Source of the DNA: Clostridia bacterium | Lineage (GTDB): Bacteria; Bacillota; Clostridia; Oscillospirales; Acutalibacteraceae | Reading direction: 5' to 3' | Assembly: GCA_017548045.1 (NCBI GenBank) | Contig: JAFYNR010000034.1 | Coordinates: 1-64,000 of the forward strand | Length of the DNA: 64,000 nucleotides | Translations under genes and position numbers: made by a program | Notes under the pieces: generated by a model | Told to the model about the DNA's origin: nothing | Databases searched by the model: none | The model's input: only the letters and a program-made list of their open reading frames with translations | Part shown: one piece after another, positions 59,667 through 64,000 of the stretch | Numbering within the stretch: position 1 is the first letter of the stretch | Layout: every line of letters begins with the position of its first letter

Positions 59667-60478
59667 GCCTTTTTATCTGCCCCGTCTGCAAGGAAAAACT
59701 GACGGAATCTGAAAAACTTTATAAGTGTGAAAACGGACACTGCTTTGATAAATCAAAATTCGGTTACGTCAATCTGCTTCAGTCACAGAAATCCTCTGCA
59801 AAGCGCCACGGCGATGACCGTATGATGGTCAGAGCAAGGCGGGATTTCCTTGATTCGGGTGCGTATGCTTTCTTGCGTGATGCACTTTGCGACATCTGCC
59901 GGAGCGTTTTGCCCGATAACGCAAAAATACTGGATGCAGGCTGCGGAGAGGGTTACTATTCGGCAGGCATAAAAGCATCCTGCAATAAAAAATTTGAGAT
60001 ATGCGGTGTTGATATTTCAAAGGATGCACTGGAATTTATGGGCAAAAGAAAGTGCGGTGTTCCATGCGCTGTGGCAAGTCTTTTTGAGTTGCCTCTTGCA
60101 GATGAAAGTGTTGATGCTGTGCTTAATGTTTTTTCTCCCGAAGCAGACGGCGAATTCCGCAGAGTGCTGAATAACGGCGGATATCTCATAAAGGTTATAC
60201 CCCGCGAAAAGCATCTTCTCGGTCTGAAAAATGCGATTTACGATAAGCCCTACCTCAATGAAATGCCGTCGGCTGAACTCCAAGGGTTTGAGCTTGTCTG
60301 CACCAAACAGCTTGAAGGCAGGCTTTACCTTGACTCGGCTGAAATGATACAAAATCTTTTCAAAATGACTCCGTACTATTACAAAACGGGAATTGATGAC
60401 CAGAACAAAATCAGCCGCATCGATTACCTTGAAACCGAAGCGGAATTTGAAATAAGAGTATATCGAAAGGAAGTTTGA
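59663..60478 (+). CDS. RlmA-type 23S rRNA (guanine-N1)-methyltransferase
   Basis: A 271-residue protein with the N-terminal zinc finger typical of RlmA (FICPVCKEKL and CENGHCFDKSKFGYVNLL) and an S-adenosylmethionine-binding Rossmann domain with ILDAGCGEGYYS (about 93-104). RlmA methylates G745 or G748 in helix 35 of 23S rRNA; the homologue TlrB gives macrolide (tylosin) resistance, so this member could affect drug sensitivity, but which guanine is modified cannot be read from sequence by eye. Starts in a 4-base overlap with the isomerase gene. Confidence 0.9.
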   Translation: MSLFICPVCKEKLTESEKLYKCENGHCFDKSKFGYVNLLQSQKSSAKRHGDDRMMVRARRDFLDSGAYAFLRDALCDICRSVLPDNAKILDAGCGEGYYSAGIKASCNKKFEICGVDISKDALEFMGKRKCGVPCAVASLFELPLADESVDAVLNVFSPEADGEFRRVLNNGGYLIKVIPREKHLLGLKNAIYDKPYLNEMPSAELQGFELVCTKQLEGRLYLDSAEMIQNLFKMTPYYYKTGIDDQNKISRIDYLETEAEFEIRVYRKEV

Positions 60479-60482
60479 ACAA

Positions 60483-61790
60483 ATGCATAAAAAACTTGCA
60501 ATGACTCCGCCTATGGGCTGGAACAGTTGGGATTGTTACGGTGCCGCAGTTAATGAAGAACAGCTTCGCGGTAATGCCGAATATATGGCGGAACATCTGA
60601 AGGATTACGGCTGGGAATACGTTGTTTGCGATATTCAGTGGTCTGAGCCTACCGCAGACAGTTTTTATTATCACTATTTTGCGCCTCTTTGCATGGATGA
60701 GTATTCGCGCCTTATTCCTGCGGTTGAGAGATTCCCTTCTTCGGCAGGCGGCAAGGGCTTCAAACCGATTGCCGATTATGTTCATTCGTTGGGCCTTAAG
60801 TTCGGTATTCACATTATGAGAGGTATTCCCAGACAGGCTGCACATCTGAACACAAAAATCAAATGTGAGGGCGTTACGGCAAGAGATATTGCAAAGCCTT
60901 CGTCTGTCTGCCCCTGGAATCCCGATATGTACGGTCTTGAAACGCATAAAAAAGGTGCACAGGAATACTATGATTCAATTTTTGAACTCTATGCCGAATG
61001 GGGCGTTGACTACATAAAATGCGATGATATCGCAAACACGGAGATGTGGCCCGATAATCCTTATTCGGGCAGGGAGGAAATTGAAATGCTCCGTAAGGCC
61101 ATCGACAAATGTGGCAGAGATATGGTTCTCAGTCTTTCTCCCGGTCCTGCACCCGTATGGGAACACGAGCATCTTGCCGCAAATGCAAATATGTGGCGTA
61201 TGACGGGGGATTTCTGGGATGAATGGAGCAAGCTTTATGCCATGTTTGAGCGCTGCTATGCCTGGCAGGATTACGTTCAGCCGGGTGCGTGGCCCGATTG
61301 CGATATGCTTCCCCTCGGCAGAATACAGAAAACCGAATTACTTCCCGAATACAGGAACAGATACACACGTTTCACTCACGATGAGCAGATAACAATGATG
61401 ACTCTTTGGGGAATTTTCCGTTCTCCGCTTATGATGGGCGGTGAAATGCGCGAAAACGATGAGTTCACTCTTTCGCTTCTTCAGAACAGAGAGCTTATTG
61501 ATATGCTCAAAAACTCAAGCGGTGCAAGGCAGTTCAGCCGCAAAGAAACCGACGGCAAGGGAGAAATTATCTGGACCTCTAAAGGCGAAAACTGCAAGTA
61601 CGTTGCATTTTTTAACACTGATGATAAGCTGAGAAATATCAGCTTTGATTTGGCGGATATCACAATGGGCGGTATATCATATTCGGTTTGGGATATGTGG
61701 AGTCACGGTGAATATGCCGTAACCGACGGAGTGTTTACTGCCGAAGTCAATCCCCACGGCGCAAGACTTTTCAGAATAAAGGTGAAGTGA
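60483..61790 (+). CDS. Glycoside hydrolase family 27 (alpha-galactosidase-like)
   Basis: A 435-residue enzyme, no signal peptide. TPPMGWNSWDCYG opens the family barrel; YIKCDDIAN holds the nucleophile Asp (near 181); AWPDCDMLPLG carries the acid/base Asp region; FRSPLMMGGEM is also characteristic. The C-terminal ~90 residues are a beta-sandwich. Acts on alpha-galactosides or alpha-N-acetylgalactosaminides. The ATG is 2 bases after the RlmA stop region and the metallophosphatase begins 1 base after its stop, so all belong to one operon. Confidence 0.92.
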   Translation: MHKKLAMTPPMGWNSWDCYGAAVNEEQLRGNAEYMAEHLKDYGWEYVVCDIQWSEPTADSFYYHYFAPLCMDEYSRLIPAVERFPSSAGGKGFKPIADYVHSLGLKFGIHIMRGIPRQAAHLNTKIKCEGVTARDIAKPSSVCPWNPDMYGLETHKKGAQEYYDSIFELYAEWGVDYIKCDDIANTEMWPDNPYSGREEIEMLRKAIDKCGRDMVLSLSPGPAPVWEHEHLAANANMWRMTGDFWDEWSKLYAMFERCYAWQDYVQPGAWPDCDMLPLGRIQKTELLPEYRNRYTRFTHDEQITMMTLWGIFRSPLMMGGEMRENDEFTLSLLQNRELIDMLKNSSGARQFSRKETDGKGEIIWTSKGENCKYVAFFNTDDKLRNISFDLADITMGGISYSVWDMWSHGEYAVTDGVFTAEVNPHGARLFRIKVK

Positions 61791-61791
61791 A

Positions 61792-63417
61792 ATGGAAAGA
61801 AAACCCAATTTAAGGCTTGCAACCCGAAAGCCCGATCATATTATGGTAAGCATTTCGGGCGATGCAAAAACATCAATGACGGTTACCTGGCGTTCAAGTG
61901 AAGACGTTACAAAGGGTTACGTTGAATATTACGAGAAAAACGGCGAAAAAAAGCGCATTGATGCAATAGTAAAGCCTTTCAAAAGCGACGTAAATACAAG
62001 TAATATTTTCTGGGCAACGCCTTCGGATCTCAAGCCCGGTACGAGATATTATTACACCTGCGGCAGTGATGAAAACCGCAGTGAAGAGTATTGGTTTGAC
62101 ACTGAGGAGGAAAATCTCACAAAGTTTAAGTTTATTGCAATTTCCGACCATCAGAAGGATGATGACCACTATAATCCCGATTATTCCTCGCTCAATAAAT
62201 TTCTGAAGGACGTTCTGAAAAAGCATCCTGACGTTAAGTTTATTTTAACGGCAGGGGATAACACAAACTGCGGTCAGCACGAAATTCAGTGGAATGCAAT
62301 GTTTGAGGGTATGCAAGGCATAATGGAGCACCTGCCCTATATGATGAGCTGCGGCAATCACGACAACAGAGGCTTCAGAGAATATTTCCCCAAAGAGGTG
62401 GACAGGTATTATGCCGAGCCTGCCGAGTTTTTCAACACTCAGCTTGAATACTCATACCCTAAAAACGGCCCCGAAGGCTGGCAGACTGAAATCTATTCAT
62501 TTGATTACGGCAATGCCCATTTTGTTGTGTACGGTGTTAACGAGCCCGAGCTTATGAACGAATGGGCAAAGGCGGATATTGCAGGCAGTGATAAGACCTG
62601 GAAATTAGGCGCACATCACTTCCCCATTTATTACGCAGGTCCCAACCTTGCCAATGACGACAGCTATCCTATGATGAGAGAGTCTATGGAAATGCTTGAC
62701 GTTCTTTTCTCGGGTCACGAGCATAACTTCTCACGCTCATTCCCCATAAAGAATGAAGAGCTTTTTGACAAACCTTCCCAGGGTACCGTTCATTATGAGC
62801 TTGGCAACGGTAATTTCAATCCTCCCGGAACAAAAACCACGGATAAGATATGGCATGCATCTTTTTATCCGCAGGAGGAGAAGGTTGCGGCTTATGCGCT
62901 TATTGAGGTTGACGGCGATAAAATTACTCTTATATCGGAGCTTAATGACGGCAGAGTAGTTGATGAATGCCGTATCGATAAGGAAAAGGATGAAATCCGT
63001 CCCTACCGAATTGCACCAGTATTCGGTGAGGGAAGAACGAGAGTTTACTATAAAGGTGCCGATCTGGGACTTTGCAATATGTCAACGCCTCCCGTACGCA
63101 AAGACGGGGTTTGGTATATGGCGTTTGCAAATCTCATAAGATTTGCAGGCGGTGAAGATATAAGAGGCGAGGGCACTGTTACCCTGAAAATTTACGGTAA
63201 GGAGGCAACCTTTACCGAGAACAGCAGAATTGCAAAGATAAACGGCGGAAATCTTGATATGGGATACGAGGTTTTCAGAGGTAATGAAGGTCAGCTTTAT
63301 ATACCTGTTGACGGTGCCTGCAAGGCTTTCGGAATGAAGTGGGCGTATGCTGAGAGAAATAATTTTATCACGGTTGAGCATATCAGCGAAAACCATCCCA
63401 TTGTGCCTCAGCCCTGA
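61792..63417 (+). CDS. Purple-acid-phosphatase-like metallophosphoesterase with C-terminal CuAO-N-like domain
   Basis: A 541-residue protein. N-terminal fibronectin-III-like domain (about 15-105, TSMTVTWRSSEDVTKGYVEY as in purple acid phosphatases); dinuclear metal phosphoesterase domain (about 110-385) with AISDHQ, AGDNTN, SCGNHDNRG, GAHHFPIYY and SGHEHNFSR; and a C-terminal domain (about 405-541) resembling the copper amine oxidase N-terminal-like stalk domain. There is no signal peptide, which is unusual because most homologues are exported. Substrate unknown, possibly a phosphorylated sugar given the neighbouring GH27 gene. Confidence 0.75.
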   Translation: MERKPNLRLATRKPDHIMVSISGDAKTSMTVTWRSSEDVTKGYVEYYEKNGEKKRIDAIVKPFKSDVNTSNIFWATPSDLKPGTRYYYTCGSDENRSEEYWFDTEEENLTKFKFIAISDHQKDDDHYNPDYSSLNKFLKDVLKKHPDVKFILTAGDNTNCGQHEIQWNAMFEGMQGIMEHLPYMMSCGNHDNRGFREYFPKEVDRYYAEPAEFFNTQLEYSYPKNGPEGWQTEIYSFDYGNAHFVVYGVNEPELMNEWAKADIAGSDKTWKLGAHHFPIYYAGPNLANDDSYPMMRESMEMLDVLFSGHEHNFSRSFPIKNEELFDKPSQGTVHYELGNGNFNPPGTKTTDKIWHASFYPQEEKVAAYALIEVDGDKITLISELNDGRVVDECRIDKEKDEIRPYRIAPVFGEGRTRVYYKGADLGLCNMSTPPVRKDGVWYMAFANLIRFAGGEDIRGEGTVTLKIYGKEATFTENSRIAKINGGNLDMGYEVFRGNEGQLYIPVDGACKAFGMKWAYAERNNFITVEHISENHPIVPQP

Positions 63418-63465
63418 TAAAAGTAACGGCTTTTTTAATATTCTGTATATTTTTTCGAAAAAACC

Positions 63466-63494
63466 TTGTTTTATTTCAAAAGGTGTTATATAAT
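63466..63494 (+). promoter_or_regulatory. Promoter of the ireB gene
   Basis: TTGTTT (63466-63471), 17-base spacer, TATAAT (63489-63494), 23 bases before the ATG at 63518. Confidence 0.6.
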
Positions 63495-63517
63495 AACAGG
63501 GTATGGAGGTGACCGAA

Positions 63518-63766
63518 ATGACTGATAAAACAATAAAGTTTTCAATCAAGGACGAAAATGAGGCGGAGATGAAGAAGAATCTTCTTGCCGTTTATGAGGC
63601 TTTGAATGAAAAGGGTTATAATTCAATCAGCCAGATTGTAGGCTATATCCTCTCCGAGGACCCGACCTATATTACTACACACAATAATGCACGCAGTCTT
63701 GTCAGAAGGCTCGACAGAGATGAACTTCTTCAGGCTATGGTCAAGTGCTATCTGGGAATTGAATAA
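63518..63766 (+). CDS. ireB: IreB family regulatory phosphoprotein
   Basis: An 82-residue DUF965 protein: [39 protein letters not shown] and MVKCYLGIE are near-invariant in the family. In enterococci IreB is phosphorylated on N-terminal Thr residues by the PASTA kinase IreK and tunes cephalosporin tolerance; N-terminal threonines (residues 2 and 5) are present here too. Start at 63518 has GGAGGTGA 5 bases upstream. Confidence 0.9.
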   Translation: MTDKTIKFSIKDENEAEMKKNLLAVYEALNEKGYNSISQIVGYILSEDPTYITTHNNARSLVRRLDRDELLQAMVKCYLGIE

Positions 63767-63785
63767 TCTTGAAGGAGTGATACTG

Positions 63786-64000
63786 ATGGCTAAGAAAAAG
63801 TTTCTTATGTATAAGGGCAGACCTCTTGTCAGAAGCGGTAAGACTATTTATTACGGCTATATGAGCGACCCTTACGTTGTAATTATGCAGGTAACAAGCA
63901 CCCGTGAAATCAAGGGTGTTGAGGTTGCAGACAGAGTTGTTGTTCAGCTTGTTAATACAGACCCCGACGTTAGAATGAAAGATAAAATCGTCAAGAAGGC
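63786..64000 (+). CDS. Hypothetical protein downstream of ireB (partial)
   Basis: The ORF starts MAKKKFLMYKGRPLVRSGKT with AAGGAGTGA upstream and is cut by the window end after 71 codons. Small basic N-terminus then beta strands (YVVIMQVTSTREIKG). I recall similar small proteins beside ireB in other Clostridia, annotated as hypothetical. It begins 19 bases after the ireB stop and is probably co-transcribed. Confidence 0.7.
   Translation, partial: MAKKKFLMYKGRPLVRSGKTIYYGYMSDPYVVIMQVTSTREIKGVEVADRVVVQLVNTDPDVRMKDKIVKK

Noticed and set aside
1..64000. CRISPR arrays, transposase genes, prophage genes, tRNA genes
   Set aside because: No regularly spaced repeats, no transposase- or phage-like proteins and no tRNA-like cloverleaf was recognised on reading.

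Overview
The window looks like a chromosomal contig of a low-to-mid GC Gram-positive anaerobe of the class Clostridia, probably an Oscillospiraceae/Ruminococcaceae-like gut commensal. This is inference from gene content: strong AGGAGG-type ribosome binding sites with frequent TTG/GTG starts, TTGACA-N17-TATAAT promoters, a T-box riboswitch, IreB, reverse rubrerythrin with a PerR-like regulator, a B12-dependent methionine synthase with its reactivation domain on a separate gene, PyrB plus PyrI, CotH-family proteins, many lipoproteins and several glycoside hydrolases. No prophage, insertion sequence, CRISPR array or tRNA gene was recognised.

Layout. 1-1.1 kb: the 3' end of a 23S rRNA gene with no 5S gene behind it, a terminator, then a leader-peptide/attenuator module in front of an unrecognised gene and a broken acetyltransferase. 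1.1-9.5 kb: plus-strand housekeeping and accessory genes (rhomboid protease, radical SAM protein, GH42-like protein, two tandem P-loop kinases, Nudix hydrolase, geranylgeranyl-reductase-type flavoprotein, AlkD-like repair protein, aldose epimerase). 9.5-13.1 kb: minus-strand operon with GtrA protein, methionine synthase reactivation protein and MetH. 13.2-18.5 kb: acyltransferase-like membrane protein, Mrp/NBP35 ATPase, SerS, a lone MazF-type toxin (minus) and a secreted papain-like protease. 18.5-23.4 kb: minus-strand six-hairpin glycosidase, lipoprotein, and bifunctional NAD(P)HX repair enzyme. 23.6-31.6 kb: phosphohexomutase, two tandem secreted CotH-domain proteins, then a T-box controlling a fused HTH-cupin-acyl-CoA synthetase. 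31.6-36.2 kb: minus-strand operon of IseA-like lipoprotein, GH2 enzyme, WYL-type regulator and DUF3798 lipoprotein. 36.2-37.8 kb: small AT-rich island with an XRE regulator, a divergent lipoprotein gene and a decayed second rubrerythrin copy. 37.8-41.3 kb: reverse rubrerythrin, PerR-like regulator with a clear operator, LytTR/DUF3021 pair, GNAT, glycerophosphodiesterase. 41.4-47.0 kb: de novo pyrimidine operon pyrC-pyrK-pyrD-pyrF-pyrE-pyrB-pyrI. 47.1-50.3 kb: Dabb protein, GH43 enzyme, secreted LCAT-like hydrolase. 50.3-56.5 kb: minus-strand run from response regulator and sensor kinase to DUF5696 lipoprotein, MIF-like tautomerase and AsnS. 56.7-64.0 kb: pyrophosphatase-like/Nudix fusion, small multidrug export protein, TetR regulator, sugar isomerase-like protein, RlmA methyltransferase, GH27 enzyme, metallophosphatase, IreB and a partial downstream gene.

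How it fits together. Five glycosidases (GH42-like, GH2, GH43, GH27, six-hairpin) lack signal peptides, which suggests use of imported oligosaccharides inside the cell, with the aldose epimerase and phosphohexomutase feeding central metabolism. Four otherwise unrelated secreted proteins (papain-like protease, both CotH proteins, LCAT-like hydrolase) end in a similar hydrophobic/amphipathic tail and may share a route for attachment to the cell surface. The T-box in front of an acyl-CoA synthetase suggests that amino-acid starvation switches on activation of an organic acid, possibly as a route to make the amino acid by reductive carboxylation.
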